A DNA stretch of 61,458 nucleotides from Okeania sp. KiyG1 (GTDB taxonomy: Bacteria > Cyanobacteriota > Cyanobacteriia > Cyanobacteriales > Microcoleaceae), in assembly GCF_014132355.1 (NCBI RefSeq), contig NZ_BLZO01000133.1, forward strand, positions 1 through 61,458. Direction: 5' to 3'. Under the pieces are notes generated by a model. The model ran no database searches. It worked only from the letters and a program-made list of their open reading frames with translations, and was not told the DNA's origin. Of the stretch, positions 50,008-59,764 are shown piece after piece; within the stretch, counting starts at the first letter, position 1; each line of letters begins with the position of its first letter. Made by a program: the position numbers and the translations under genes.

Positions 50008-50931
50008 ATGAAAGTAGCTATTACAGGAGCAACAGGCTTTGTTGGCAGTCGCTTGGTAGAGCGTCTACATTCGGAAGGGGAACAAATATTAGTTTTGACC
50101 CGCAACCCAGAAAAAGCTAAACGAATTTTTCCTGACTCAGCCTACCCTAATTTAGAGGTAGTTGCTTACCAACCAAAACAGTCTGGTCCTTGGCAAAAGT
50201 TTATAGATGGCTGCGATGGTGTGGTTAATCTGGCCGGAGCTGGTATTGCTGATGAGCGTTGGAATGCTAGTCGGAAGCAAGAAATTATGGACAGTCGCAA
50301 GGTAACTACGGAAAAATTGGTGGAGGCGATCGCTCAGGCTAATTCTAAACCATCGGTATTGGTGAGTGGGTCGGCTATTGGCTATTATGGCACGAGTGAA
50401 ACGGCAACTTTTGATGAAACTAGCTCTAGTGGAAATGATTTTCTGTCGGAAGTTTGTCGAGGTTGGGAAAATGCGGCCCAACCTGTAAAGGATTTAGGGG
50501 TCAGGTTGGTTATTTTACGGATTGGTATTGTACTGGGCATGGGGGGTACTTTCTCAAAAATGCTAACTCCGTTTCAGTTCTTCGCTGGTGGGCCAATTGG
50601 TAGTGGTAAGCAATGGTTCTCTTGGATACATATTGATGATTTGGTTGGTCTGATTTTACATTCTCTGCGCCACTCAGAGATAGAGGGCAATTTTAATGGT
50701 ACTTCTCCTAATCCTGTAAGAATGGGAGAATTTTGTCAAGATTTAGGATTAGCTTTAAATCGACCTTCTTGGTTTCCTGTGCCTGATTTTGCCATTGAAT
50801 TGTTATTGGGAGATGGTGCAGTGGTGGTATTGGAAGGTCAAAAGGTCTTACCAAAACTGACTCAAGCTTCTGGGTTTGAGTATCAATATCCAAATGTTCA
50901 GTCGGCTCTGAAAAATATTTTAGCCCCTTGA
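50008..50931 (+). CDS. TIGR01777 family NAD(P)-dependent epimerase-like protein
   Basis: A 307-residue short-chain dehydrogenase-like protein (TIGR01777, related to YfcH). The N-terminal Rossmann motif is KVAITGATGFVGSRLVERL. VLVSGSAIGYYG (about 115-126) places the catalytic Tyr region, and FSWIHIDDLVGLILH (about 205-219) is the family signature. The C-terminal DUF1731 domain with RPSWFPVPDFAIELLLG is present. Substrate is unknown, and plant and cyanobacterial homologues are linked to cell division or plastid function. The frame extends three codons upstream, but those lie in the IS605 right end, so ATG 50008 is used. The stop TGA (50929-50931) is also the left target duplication of a family D element. 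Confidence 0.88.
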   Translation: MKVAITGATGFVGSRLVERLHSEGEQILVLTRNPEKAKRIFPDSAYPNLEVVAYQPKQSGPWQKFIDGCDGVVNLAGAGIADERWNASRKQEIMDSRKVTTEKLVEAIAQANSKPSVLVSGSAIGYYGTSETATFDETSSSGNDFLSEVCRGWENAAQPVKDLGVRLVILRIGIVLGMGGTFSKMLTPFQFFAGGPIGSGKQWFSWIHIDDLVGLILHSLRHSEIEGNFNGTSPNPVRMGEFCQDLGLALNRPSWFPVPDFAIELLLGDGAVVVLEGQKVLPKLTQASGFEYQYPNVQSALKNILAP

Positions 50932-51102
50932 TATTAAATCCGGTTGAATTATATTGTTGGGAGTGGGGGAGTGGGGGAGTGGGGGAGTAGGGGAGTAGGG
51001 GAGTAGGGGAGTAGGGGAGTGGGGGAGCAGGGGAAATTCAATATTGAAGTATCAACAGATATTATATAACCAGATTCTATGTGCAATTAACCGGATTTGA
51101 TA
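50932..51102. mobile_element. Family D MITE directly after a stop codon
   Basis: The left end TATTAAATCCGGTT and right end AACCGGATTTGATA match in 13 of 14 bases, with TGA on each side. It contains a GGGAGTAG octamer tract (50956-51029) and an additional internal right end (AACCAGATTCTAT at about 51068). Confidence 0.8.
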
Positions 51103-51234
51103 TGACATACTCCCAACTGTACACTTAGGCGACACTAGGGGATTCTTCAACTCAAAAAAAAGTTACGGTTTATACAGAGGCGATGCCCTCCCCATGTTTA
51201 TTTTCTATATATAATATCAAATCCAGTAGCATCG

Positions 51235-51300
51235 CTGTTATTCAGTATTAAAGAATTGTAGGGGCGAATGGCCATTCGCCCCTACGCATTGTATGACAAT
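51235..51300. repeat. Palindrome AGGGGCGAATGGCCATTCGCCCCT
   Basis: A near-perfect 24-bp inverted repeat at about 51261-51284. Related GCCCCTACGCAT sequences occur in the 9-12 kb array and in family B elements. Confidence 0.7.
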
Positions 51301-51439
51301 CGACGGAATTATACTACTCCGATTTATCGGGAACCGTAGCCAACGGATTTTACCGAAAAATTGGGTTTAAAGCCTCGCCCTTGTAGGGCGACTTTTTATT
51401 TTTATGTTAAGTGAATTGAATATATGCTATAGTGTTATT

Positions 51440-51589
51440 AGTTGCCGGGGGGCACTCGGAAACTCTAAACGGACGTGGAGGCAAGCGTCAGACTACTGCC
51501 AAAGTAGCAGCAGCCTGTGAGACGTCAACCCACCGAGGAGCTAAGGCTCGGTAGGAATCCCCGTGCCTTTAGGCCGGGGAGGATGTCAA
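51440..51589 (+). ncRNA. Orphan IS605-type right end, omega-RNA-like
   Basis: It has the sequence order of a TnpB-associated right end: GGGGGGCACTCGGAAACTC, GAGGCAAGCGTCAGACTA, GTGAGACGTCAACCCACC, GAGGAGCTAAGGCTCGGTAG, then a terminal hairpin AATCCCCGTGCCTTTAGGCC-GGGGAGG and ATGTCAA. No tnpB is attached. In intact elements this region forms the scaffold of the guide RNA. Whether it is still transcribed is unknown. Confidence 0.6.
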
Positions 51590-51666
51590 ATAACATGGAT
51601 GGCTATCATCCTGAGGTTCCCTTACAGGAGAGCGCGGGACTTCCCACTACGAGAGTTAAAAAAAAT

Positions 51667-51700
51667 CAAGCTGCCTTAATTAAACTTCAAGGCAGCTCTA
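51667..51700. terminator. Rho-independent terminator (bidirectional)
   Basis: AGCTGCCTT and AAGGCAGCT form a 9-bp stem around an AATTAAACTTC-like loop. A run of A precedes it and ATTTTT follows. It lies about 40 bp after the stop of the 72-aa minus-strand gene. Confidence 0.8.
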
Positions 51701-51737
51701 TCAAATAATTTTTAAGCCTAATAGGTAGTTAAAATCT

Positions 51738-51956
51738 TTATTTCTGAGCAGTTGCGGATTCTTTGATTAATTCTTTATTTTGTTCCAAGTTATCTGGATC
51801 TACATAATGACATACTGCGTCATCTAGGCAAATTAAAGCCCAACCAGACTCATCTATGCTCATCAGTTTATAATCTCCTTGCTGTACAAAAAATCCTTTG
51901 TGATTACGAGTTTCTGGCTTTAAATTAACTTCTTTGTTGTTGTTATTAATTGTCAT
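51738..51956 (-). CDS. 72-aa conserved-type small protein, unknown function
   Basis: A 72-residue soluble protein. An Asn/Lys-rich N-terminus (MTINNNNKEVNLKPE) is followed by a compact part, GFFVQQGDYKLMSIDESGWA and LICLDDAVCHYVDPDNLEQN. No known motif, helix or signal is seen. Coding status rests on an AAGGAG site 8 nt before ATG 51956, codon use like the neighbours and a strong terminator downstream. It stands alone between IS605-type remnants, so context suggests no role. Confidence 0.65.
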   Translation of the reverse strand: MTINNNNKEVNLKPETRNHKGFFVQQGDYKLMSIDESGWALICLDDAVCHYVDPDNLEQNKELIKESATAQK

Positions 51957-52283
51957 TGTATTTCAACTCCTTTGTATTATCTAAAAATTAGGTTTTACTC
52001 TCTGAATAGAGATTTTTACTAACGCCTAAACAAGTGGTTAAGTTTTCCCTGACTTGCTTGTTTATATATAGGTACAATCTCACACTCTAAAAATCTTGTT
52101 CTGAATTTATTTGTGCTTTAACTACCTATTTATTTTTTTTGTTTAGTGTCTGTTGTTGTTTGGCTGTCAGCAATTTTTTGTAGGTCACAATATGCTATTG
52201 ACTAAAAAATTTTATCTGTGTTTTAGGATTTTACAGATAATTTCCCCTTATCCTCATTTCTGCAGGCAACTTGATAATTTGAT
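51957..52283. other. Leader region of the 72-aa gene, no other gene
   Basis: AT-rich unique sequence. It ends at the terminal hairpin of the minus-strand IS605-like right end at 52284. Confidence 0.45.
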
Positions 52284-52480
52284 TGACTTCTCCCCGCGAT
52301 AAATCGACGGGGATTCTAAAAGGATACTGCGCAATGGCTTAAAACCGCATTGCTTGGTGTCTTTTTAGCTGACCAGAATTTTAACTTCTGGGGACGAGTC
52401 AAAACGCCCCTAGACACTCGACTTAAATCAAAATTAAGTGTCGTGCTTACTTATAGAAGAAGTGCAAGGCTTTTCCCAAG
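52284..52480 (-). ncRNA. Second orphan IS605-like right end, omega-RNA-like (different type)
   Basis: On the minus strand it ends GAATCCCCGTCGATTTATCG-CGGGGAG and AAGTCAA, the same terminal architecture as 51589. Upstream come TAGGGGCGTTTTGACTCGTC, CCAGAAGTTAAAATTCTGG (a hairpin) and CAATGCGGTTTTAAGCCATTG (a hairpin). No tnpB is next to it. The 98-codon plus-strand frame overlapping it has no coding features. Confidence 0.5.
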
Positions 52481-52649
52481 AAAGAAAAAGATAGGATGGA
52501 TTAAAATCCATCAAGTCGCATTTCATCCATCGCTTCAAAGACGATGGCTTTCATGTTCCGGTGTTAATTTGGTAATGCAAAAATTCGCATTCTTCAAGTT
52601 TTTGCTAGGTTATTTAAAGGTAGTTCCTAGACCTAGATACTCTTAGGTA

Positions 52650-53103
52650 TTTTCTCAATTTACAGCGATTCAGTAATCTCTTAAAGTTCTAAAAATCATA
52701 ACATGATTTTTCAGGGTAGATCATAAAGTTTTTATATGAATTATTAAGTTTTTTTAACATATATATTTTAACTTCTTGAATAAGTGAGGAGTAGTTTAAC
52801 TAGGAAAAGGGAAAAAAGATTTAATGTTGAGAATTTATGGGAGTTCTATATCTTTGAAAAATAGCTTTTAATGTTTTGCTTCATCTATACAGCTATCAGT
52901 TTAACTCAAAACTATTTATTTCAAAATATAGCAATTCCCAAGAAACGTGAAGTAGAAAATTCCTTTATTTTAGGGAGTAGGGAGTAGCGGTGCGACCCCG
53001 CGTCGGCGTAAGACGCCAGGGAACGCGCACCAAGAGAGGGAATAAATAAAGAATAAAAACAACAGTCCAGTATGAGAACTGCCATAGTAATTATTTAATT
53101 TAT
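52650..53103. other. Gap with a GC-rich repeat
   Basis: Mostly AT-rich. A GC-rich piece at 52976-53035 (GGTGCGACCCCGCGTCGGCG, AAGACGCCAGGGAACGCGC) stands out in base composition and is likely a repeat fragment. No gene is seen. Confidence 0.45.
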
Positions 53104-53526
53104 TTAAACATCGAATAACCAACTCTTAACCCGACTTAAACTAGGCCAATCAGCTCTTCTATCAAAACCATCCTGAATATTACCTTTAATTTCCTCAAGC
53201 CAATCTGAGTCAGCCATAATCATTTGTTGTGCCCTTTCTACATGAGTTCTTACACCCTTTTCTCCCATTTCCAGCATTGCTAAAGCTAAATTAATTCTCC
53301 CTTGTGGATCGTCTGGATTAAGTTTAACTCCTGTCTTCGCTGCTTTATAAGCTGATTTAGGTTTTTTCTCTAATAGATATAACCAGGATAAACTTATCCA
53401 ACTACTACTACTTTTAGGAGCACGATTTGTGATATCTTTAAATACTGGAATTAAAGTTTGGGCTTCTTCTCCAGCTTTATATCTTTCTAATCCTTCTTTA
53501 TATAATTCTTCGGGTGTCTGAGTCAT
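53104..53526 (-). CDS. Small TPR-like protein
   Basis: A 140-residue protein with two to three TPR-like helical hairpins: PEELYKEGLERYKAGEEAQT, SSSSWISLSWLYLLEKKPKS, AYKAAKTGVKLNPDDPQGRI and NLALAMLEMGEKGVRTHVER. No membrane segment or catalytic motif. Such short TPR proteins are common next to iron-sulfur assembly genes in cyanobacteria, and iscA lies upstream on the same strand. They could once have been an operon, but an IS605 remnant (53608-53834) now separates them. ATG at 53526. Confidence 0.8.
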   Translation of the reverse strand: MTQTPEELYKEGLERYKAGEEAQTLIPVFKDITNRAPKSSSSWISLSWLYLLEKKPKSAYKAAKTGVKLNPDDPQGRINLALAMLEMGEKGVRTHVERAQQMIMADSDWLEEIKGNIQDGFDRRADWPSLSRVKSWLFDV

Positions 53527-53607
53527 AATATTCGATATTTTCTACTTGAAAAATTAAAGATAATATAGTAACTAAGCTTAAGATTGTACATTATTTAAAG
53601 AATTATA

Positions 53608-53834
53608 TAAAGAACCAATTCTTGTCCGGACTGTGGCATAGTAATATACCGCGATGTGTTTGCGTTTGCGCAGCATCCCGTAGGGAAGCATGACCTAGGA
53701 AACGTGGCGATAGATATCAAACATAGGGCGACAGGGCATTCCGTCTTTAAAGCACGCGCTTGCTCGACGGAATACCGGGGCTGCGAAACGAGAAACACAC
53801 ACTATAGCCCTAGCTTAGTGTGGGAGTATGTCAC
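53608..53834 (+). pseudogene. IS200/IS605 remnant: TnpB tail with right end
   Basis: It reads NSCPDCGIVIYRDV, then after an inserted GTTTGCGTTTGCGCAGCATC repeat NVAIDIKHRATGHSVFKA, then the right-end hairpin and GTGTGGGAGTATGTCAC. The right end overlaps the iscA stop codon. Confidence 0.75.
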
Positions 53835-54187
53835 GCAGAAAAGGAACTACCACAGCCACAGGTTTGAGTTGCATTGGGATTACTAAATTGAAACCCACCC
53901 CCAATTAAAGCATTACTATAGTCGAGTACTAAACCGTAGAGATATAGAATACTCTTACGATCGCAAACTACCTTAAATCCATCATAATCAAAAACTTCAT
54001 CATCTTCTCTAATAGTATTAGGGTCTGCAAAATCCATCGTGTAGGACATTCCAGAACATCCACCTTGACGCACCCCTACTCTGAGGCACAGGTCTTTCCC
54101 TTCTTTCTCTCTTAGAGAATTAACCTGAGCTAAAGCAGCTTCGCTCATCATAATACCTTTTTGCTGAGACTGAGTAGCTTGTGTCAT
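53831..54187 (-). CDS. IscA/SufA-type iron-sulfur cluster assembly protein
   Basis: A 118-residue A-type carrier (HesB/IscA/SufA family) that binds Fe or an Fe-S cluster and hands it to apoproteins. The three ligand cysteines are in [15 protein letters not shown] and the C-terminal [11 protein letters not shown]. Full length. ATG 54187 has an AAGGAG site 10 nt upstream. The stop TGA at 53831-53833 lies wholly inside the right end (GTCAC) of an IS605 remnant, so the insertion supplies the stop just after the conserved C-terminus. The exact subfamily (IscA, SufA or ErpA) cannot be fixed here. Confidence 0.92.
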   Translation of the reverse strand: MTQATQSQQKGIMMSEAALAQVNSLREKEGKDLCLRVGVRQGGCSGMSYTMDFADPNTIREDDEVFDYDGFKVVCDRKSILYLYGLVLDYSNALIGGGFQFSNPNATQTCGCGSSFSA

Positions 54188-54638
54188 TTTTATTTCTAGC
54201 TCCTTGTACTATTGCTCTAAAATAGTAATTCCTTACTATTTATATATTCTATTTCATATTTCTATTTCTAGATAAAGATTGTAACTATACTTTTTGAATA
54301 GCATCCTCAGTCAAAAATAATCATTTTTTTAAATATGGCCTTATTGTGGTTTAATACCTTAATATATGGGTATCAAAAACTTAAAGACTGTCGTTAATAA
54401 TGTTAAAATTATTAAAATTATAGATAGATAATTCTATAGTAACTCTATATATTTTTATTTTAATTATGATTAATTGCTCAATTGCTCCGGGCAGTCAATA
54501 AGATAGTAGAGAATCAAATTCCCGTCACATTAGCAAAGCTGTATAGAGAAAAATGTATATCAAAATACATTAATAATATGGCTTAATGCAACAAGGAAAG
54601 AATATTCACCAATTGCTTCACTTTCACAGGCTTAGTCT
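54188..54638. other. Divergent promoter region, no gene
   Basis: Unique AT-rich sequence between iscA and the DUF6930 gene, free of the named repeat families. It probably holds promoters for both. Confidence 0.45.
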
Positions 54639-56276
54639 ATGGCAGCTCTCAATCCTTCAACAATTCGTAGGTTACAAAAATTACAACAAGTTCCAAGTGT
54701 GTGGGAAGGCGATCGTCGCCCTATATACTCAGACTCAAGCTCTAACCCTGAGTTAGAGGAAGAGACAACAAATGAATGTATTATCTGGGTCGATGGCTCC
54801 CATGGAATGGTACGAGCAATGGACATGGTGACATCAGATATTGGCCCAGAAGCAATTGTTCGGACACTGCTGCGAGCAATGGAAAATCCTCAAAGTCCAG
54901 CTCCGGCAATTAGACCCCAAAAAATAGTAGTCAAAGACCGAGAAATTCAATTTTTTCTGAGGGGAGTATTACAAGACCTAGGAATTACAATCGATTATGT
55001 CCCAGATTTACCTCTAATTGATGAAATATTTCAAGGACTACAGGAAGTAGCGGAAAATCGTCCTCCTAACTTACCTCCTGACTATGCGGAAGCTTTAGTT
55101 GAAAAAGCATATCAAGTTTGGGACGATGCACCATGGGAAATATTAGGAGAGCATCAAATTATTTCCATAGAACTCAATCAATGGGATCTCAAAAATCTTT
55201 ATGTCTGTGTCTTAGGTAAGTTGGGTATGGACTATGGCATCTTACTATATCGTTCTTTAGATTCTCTCAAAAGGTTTCGGCAACGAGTAGCTTATGAAAA
55301 ATCTTATGAAAATTTAGAAGAAGCTTTTTTGGGACAAGATTGTTTGTTTATTACTTACGACAACCTTCAAGAAGAAGGCGAGGAAGGGGATGAGAGTGAG
55401 GATATTGACCTCCAAAATTTATCTGCATCAGAAATTCAGCCCAATTTTGGTAATCTACATCCTCTAGAAGGTTTAAGGTCTGTTCTATATGAGGAGGAAG
55501 CAGCTACAACATTAGTGGCGATAGAAGCACTCCATCGTTTTTTACGCTCCTACCGCAAAAAGATGATGGGCGATAAGTTTCCTAGCATTAATAGTCGCTA
55601 CCGTATCCCTATACCAGAATCTGAAGAAGTAATTTCAGTAAAAGTGGCCACAATGCCTGAAGTGGCAGAAGAATTATATGAAATGGCTGCTGAGGCGGAT
55701 ATTGAAGGAGATGAAGAACTAGAAATTGAAATGCCCATGCTGAAGAATGATTTGGTCCCGGCCAATTCTCTCTTAAGTTTAGGAGTTATACCTTGGGAGA
55801 CAGTGACATATCTACGAGACAATACCAAACTATACCAGGCAGCGGAAGAAGAGATTAAATCATCAGGAGAGGGTCTACCAATAGTTTTGATTCAAACTTC
55901 TCTGCCAAAAGCAACTAAATTGATAGATGATTTACAAGAGGCTCAAGGACTTCATGGTATTGGGTTTAATATAGGAGAAGACCCTATGGAAGAAACAAGC
56001 TACGATTTGGGCATATTTAAAACTCATGATGGTGTGCTTCATTTATTTGGTGAATTTGTGCAGAATGACCCAGCACACAAGAAAGCTAAACAAAAATGGG
56101 ACAAGCGTTGCCAGGCTACTGATGGTTGGTGTGGTTTAATTATTGCCAGGGGTATTACAGGCGCTTCTCGTGGTCAACCAGATTTTAAGGATATGATGGC
56201 TTTGTTTGAGGTCCGCTTTCTCTCAACTAAAGAGTTGGGGATAGGGCCATTACAATTAATGCCTGTATCTTTTTAA
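54639..56276 (+). CDS. DUF6930 domain protein (cyanobacterial, unknown function)
   Basis: A 545-residue soluble protein of a family conserved in cyanobacteria. The DUF6930-like N-terminal part has ECIIWVDGSHGMVRAMDMVT at about 46-65. Next comes PQKIVVKDREIQFFLRGVLQ, then a middle alpha/beta region, an acidic linker rich in Glu and Asp (about 244-262 and 350-365), and a C-terminal domain with IGFNIGEDPMEETSYDLGI and a conserved end. No membrane helix or catalytic motif I can name. Start: ATG at 54639, with no strong ribosome binding site. It is monocistronic, followed directly by GGAGACA heptamers. Confidence 0.8.
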   Translation: MAALNPSTIRRLQKLQQVPSVWEGDRRPIYSDSSSNPELEEETTNECIIWVDGSHGMVRAMDMVTSDIGPEAIVRTLLRAMENPQSPAPAIRPQKIVVKDREIQFFLRGVLQDLGITIDYVPDLPLIDEIFQGLQEVAENRPPNLPPDYAEALVEKAYQVWDDAPWEILGEHQIISIELNQWDLKNLYVCVLGKLGMDYGILLYRSLDSLKRFRQRVAYEKSYENLEEAFLGQDCLFITYDNLQEEGEEGDESEDIDLQNLSASEIQPNFGNLHPLEGLRSVLYEEEAATTLVAIEALHRFLRSYRKKMMGDKFPSINSRYRIPIPESEEVISVKVATMPEVAEELYEMAAEADIEGDEELEIEMPMLKNDLVPANSLLSLGVIPWETVTYLRDNTKLYQAAEEEIKSSGEGLPIVLIQTSLPKATKLIDDLQEAQGLHGIGFNIGEDPMEETSYDLGIFKTHDGVLHLFGEFVQNDPAHKKAKQKWDKRCQATDGWCGLIIARGITGASRGQPDFKDMMALFEVRFLSTKELGIGPLQLMPVSF

Positions 56277-56370
<94 letters not shown>

Positions 56371-56520
56371 AGAATTGTCAGAATGATTTTTCTGCCCAAC
56401 TATGCGCCTAAAATACGCTCCTTTTTGAGCATAAAGAGCTGAAAACCATGCACTTTTTAAAGGCCACAAAAAGGCACTTGTCTTTATGTGTCAATGCTTT
56501 TACATTTAATCAGCAGAGCA
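56371..56520. mobile_element. Family E copy, left end replaced by heptamers
   Basis: GCGCCTAAAATACGCTCC, TTTTTGAGC, GAGCTGAAAACCA, GTCAATGCTTTTA and TTTAATCAGCAGAGCA match the right half of the copy at 60231-60556. The left end is missing or lies in the heptamer tract. Confidence 0.6.
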
Positions 56521-56525
56521 ATAAT

Positions 56526-56800
56526 TAGAGTTTGCTGAAAAAGTCTTATGGGTGAGGTTAGGAGACAGGAGACAACCCACCCCTAACCCCGACCGTGGAG
56601 GGGAAGACAGGAGACAGGAGAAATGGGAATTATAGAGGAGATAGTAGGAAGAATCGTCCCTAGATTTTTCTGCCCTACTCTTGAGCAAAATCCTAATTTT
56701 TTGAACCATTACCACCTAAAACTTCGCACTTTTTGATACTTAAAAGGCTACTTACCTTTATCTGTAAAGACTTTTAGATTTAATCAGCAGAGCAATAATT
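56526..56800. mobile_element. Family E copy
   Basis: The left end is TAGAGTTTGCTGAAAAAGTC. The right side is CTTTTAGATTTAATCAGCAG with AGCAATAATTA. A GGAGACA tract lies inside. The neighbouring copy ends in the same AGCAATAATTA, so the two elements are arranged head to tail. Confidence 0.6.
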
Positions 56801-56947
56801 ATTTACTCGGAATTTGATCGACTAAAAAAGTAATTGAGATGATTTGCATAGTATCAATACCTACCAAGCTACGGATTCATACACTACTTTTTATGTTACA
56901 GATTGAAGTGCGGAATGTGGGTTTTAGGCTGATAGCTGATAGCTAGT

Positions 56948-57220
56948 TATTGCTGTGCTGATTAACTATCAAAACATTGACGTATAAAGGTTTCATCCTT
57001 ATTATTTTGAAAAAAAGTACCAGCTTTTCGGTCAAGAAAGCTCAAAAAGTTAACATTTTGTGCAGACAAGGGCAGAAAAATTAAGAGATAATTCTTCCAA
57101 CTACATCCTCTGTAATTCCCATTTATCCTGACTCGGTCCTCCTGACTTCCCCTCCTGGGAGGGGTGAGGGTGGGTTGACTCCGACCCTCACCCATAAGAC
57201 TTATTGAGCAAAACCTAGTT
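56948..57220. mobile_element. Family E copy, reverse orientation
   Basis: TGCTGATTAACTATCAAAAC at the left and CATAAGACTTATTGAGCAAA with ACCTAGTT at the right are the inverted layout of the previous copy. It ends about 70 bp before the crtQ start and includes its upstream region. Confidence 0.55.
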
Positions 57221-57289
57221 AAGTCAAAAGTGAAAATTTGGAGGTAAAATTATTAAGAATTGTAAAAAAAATGAATAAGGAAGTAAATA

Positions 57290-58759
57290 ATGCGAGTCGC
57301 GATCGCAGGTGCAGGATTAGCAGGCATGGCCACAGCCGTAGAGTTGGCCGATGCTGGACATCAAGTAGAAATATTTGAATCTCGCCCCTTTGTTGGGGGA
57401 AAAGTTGGTAGTTGGGTAGATGCAGACGGAAATCATGTAGAGATGGGTTTGCACGTTTTCTTTGGTTGCTACTACCAATTGTTTGAGTTAATGAAAAAAG
57501 TGGGAGCTTTTGAGAATCTCCGTCTCAAAGAACATACTCACAATTTTATCAATAAGGGGGGTAAAACAGGTTCCCTAGATTTTCGCTTCTTGACTGGAGC
57601 GCCCTTTAATGGGTTAAAGGCTTTCTTTACCACATCTCAGTTATCTGTGCAAGATAAGTTACAAAATGCGATCGCTCTAGGAACAAGTCCCATAGTTAGA
57701 GGGTTGGTAGATTTTGATGGGGCGATGAAAACTATTCGAGATTTGGATAAAGTTAGTTTTGGAGAATGGTTTCGTGGCCAAGGTGGGTCTGATGGAAGTA
57801 TTAAGCGAATGTGGAACCCTATTGCTTATGCTCTAGGGTTTATTGATGCGGATAATATTTCTGCTCGATGTATGTTGACAATTTTCCAATTATTTGCTGC
57901 AAAAACAGAAGCATCGGTGCTGCGGATGTTGGAGGGGTCTCCTTATGAATATCTACACAAACCAATTGTTGAATATTTGGAGGCAAGGGGGACAAAAATT
58001 CATACCAGAAGACGAGTCAGAGAAATTCAGTTTACGGAGAATGATGGGGAAACTCGTGTCAGTGGCATAGTTGTTGCTAGTGGGGAGACTGAAGAAACTA
58101 TTACTGCTGATGCTTATGTGTTTGCCTGTGATGTACCGGGTATTCAGCGTATTTTGCCTGAAGCTTGGCGCAAATGGCCAGAGTTTGACAAAATCTATAA
58201 ACTAGATGCAGTACCTGTAGCAACAGTACAGCTCAGGTTTGATGGTTGGGTGACAGAGTTACACGATAAAAACCAACGTCAACAATTAGAGCGTGCTGCT
58301 GGTCTTGATAATTTACTTTATACTCCAGATGCAGACTTTTCCTGTTTTGCGGATTTAGCATTAACAAGTCCAGGAGATTATTATCGGCAAGGACAAGGTT
58401 CTTTATTACAGTTGGTGTTAACACCAGGAGACCCTTTTATTAAAGAGAATAATGAGGCGATCGCTCATCATGTTTTAAAGCAAGTCCATGAATTATTTCC
58501 TTCTTCACGGGAATTAAATATGACTTGGTATAGTGTGGTGAAATTGGCTCAGTCTTTGTATCGGGAAGCACCTGGTATGGACTTATATCGCCCTAACCAG
58601 CAAACACCAGTACCTAACTTTTTTCTGGCAGGTAGTTATACCCAACAGGATTATATTGACAGTATGGAGGGAGCAACTATTTCTGGAAAGCAAGCTGCTC
58701 AGAAAATTTTGGCAAATGTCGAACATATTTTGGGGCGAACTCCAGTTGCTGCTAGTTAA
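57290..58759 (+). CDS. crtQ: Zeta-carotene desaturase
   Basis: A 489-residue CrtQ/ZDS that desaturates zeta-carotene through neurosporene to lycopene at the membrane, using FAD and passing electrons to quinone. The FAD-binding dinucleotide motif is [20 protein letters not shown] (residues 4-23), with [16 protein letters not shown] following. [19 protein letters not shown] (about 172-190) and the C-terminal [20 protein letters not shown] (about 443-462) are family signatures. Full length and intact. AAGGAAG lies 5 nt before ATG 57290. The SRPBCC gene downstream is its usual neighbour in cyanobacteria (slr0940-slr0941 in Synechocystis), here pushed 1 kb away by repeats. Confidence 0.95.
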   Translation: MRVAIAGAGLAGMATAVELADAGHQVEIFESRPFVGGKVGSWVDADGNHVEMGLHVFFGCYYQLFELMKKVGAFENLRLKEHTHNFINKGGKTGSLDFRFLTGAPFNGLKAFFTTSQLSVQDKLQNAIALGTSPIVRGLVDFDGAMKTIRDLDKVSFGEWFRGQGGSDGSIKRMWNPIAYALGFIDADNISARCMLTIFQLFAAKTEASVLRMLEGSPYEYLHKPIVEYLEARGTKIHTRRRVREIQFTENDGETRVSGIVVASGETEETITADAYVFACDVPGIQRILPEAWRKWPEFDKIYKLDAVPVATVQLRFDGWVTELHDKNQRQQLERAAGLDNLLYTPDADFSCFADLALTSPGDYYRQGQGSLLQLVLTPGDPFIKENNEAIAHHVLKQVHELFPSSRELNMTWYSVVKLAQSLYREAPGMDLYRPNQQTPVPNFFLAGSYTQQDYIDSMEGATISGKQAAQKILANVEHILGRTPVAAS

Positions 58760-58766
58760 AATTAAG

Positions 58767-58833
58767 TGAGGGAGTGGGGGAGTAGGGGAGTGGGGGAGCA
58801 GGGGAGTGGGGGAGTGGGGGAGTAGGGGAGTGG
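58767..58833. repeat. Octamer tandem repeat GGGAGTGG/GGGAGTAG
   Basis: Eight or more units start 8 bp after the crtQ stop. Confidence 0.85.
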
Positions 58834-59342
58834 GGAGAAGTAAACATAATCATAATTAATGTGTTCCTAGGGTGCTAATTATCACAAAGGTGTCCTATTT
58901 GTGTTAATTACTTAATAAATAAATTTGGATTGTTTGCGCAGTATTCTAGTAGGAAAAGTCAGTAGTTCCTGAAGACAAAAGGCAACAAAGGAATATCCTA
59001 AACTTAATTATGTAGCGCGATAGTATTATTTTTGGTTGAATACTAACAAACATCTCCAAAAATAAAAAATAAAAGCAATTCTTATCTATAAAATTGTCAA
59101 TTATTTATCCCTAGTGCTACAGTATATTTGACTCTTTAGCGCTCAAAAATGCCTAATTTTTATAGTAATTGAACAAAAGGTATAGGATAAATAGAAAGCT
59201 TATAGCAGTTTTCATGTACATAAAATACAGAAATTTTGGCTTAAAGGCAGAGTGCAGAAGTTTTGTAGTCAACATGAGTAAAAACCTATATAAAACTCAG
59301 ACAACGTAAGATTTTTCCTTCTTCCTTCTTCCTTCTTCCTTC
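58834..59342. other. Non-coding gap
   Basis: AT-rich with a short GTTTGCGCAGTATTC repeat piece near 58930 and a CTTCCTT tract that ends at the family G element. No gene is seen. Confidence 0.45.
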
Positions 59343-59537
59343 GTAAACATTTCCTGCGGAATGCTGGGCAAACAGCTATTAACTCTCAGCTCTCAGCTCT
59401 CATGAGGGGGCTTTAATGAATATAGGCTTTAAAGCCAGCTTTTATAGTAAGTATAAATTCTGACTAAATTAGTAAAACTTTTATATAAAACTAAAAGCAA
59501 TAGCTGATGGCTGAAGTACTGACGGCTGAATGCTTAC
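59343..59537. mobile_element. Family G MITE, full-length copy
   Basis: Ends GTAAACATTT and AATGCTTAC, flanked by CTTCCTTC on both sides (an 8-bp duplication, though in a simple-sequence tract). The interior GCTTTTATAGTAAGTATAAA and the TTAGTAAA segment match the copy at 14014. Confidence 0.75.
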
Positions 59538-59732
59538 CTTCCTTCTTCCTTCTGCTATACAAGTAATTTTGCCTTTTAAACTTTAAATATTTACTTGAAA
59601 AAATTGTTCTATATAATAATCAATTTAAAATATTATTTATGACCAAAAAATAGGGTCTAAAGCCTCCCTTTTCAAAGGGATGAAAACAAATAAAGTTCAA
59701 TATTTAAAGCCTCTGACTTTAACTAGAAGTAC

Positions 59733-59762
59733 TGATAACTGATAACTGATAACTGATAATTG
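59733..59762. repeat. GATAACT heptamers abutting a start codon
   Basis: Four units, then ATTGAAATGAC. The ATG in this repeat end is the start codon of the SRPBCC gene at 59765, as at feoB. Confidence 0.8.
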
Positions 59763-59764
59763 AA

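Noticed and set aside
52350-52646. 98-codon plus-strand frame
   Set aside because: It lies antisense to the omega-RNA-like right end, has no ribosome binding site and no recognisable domain.
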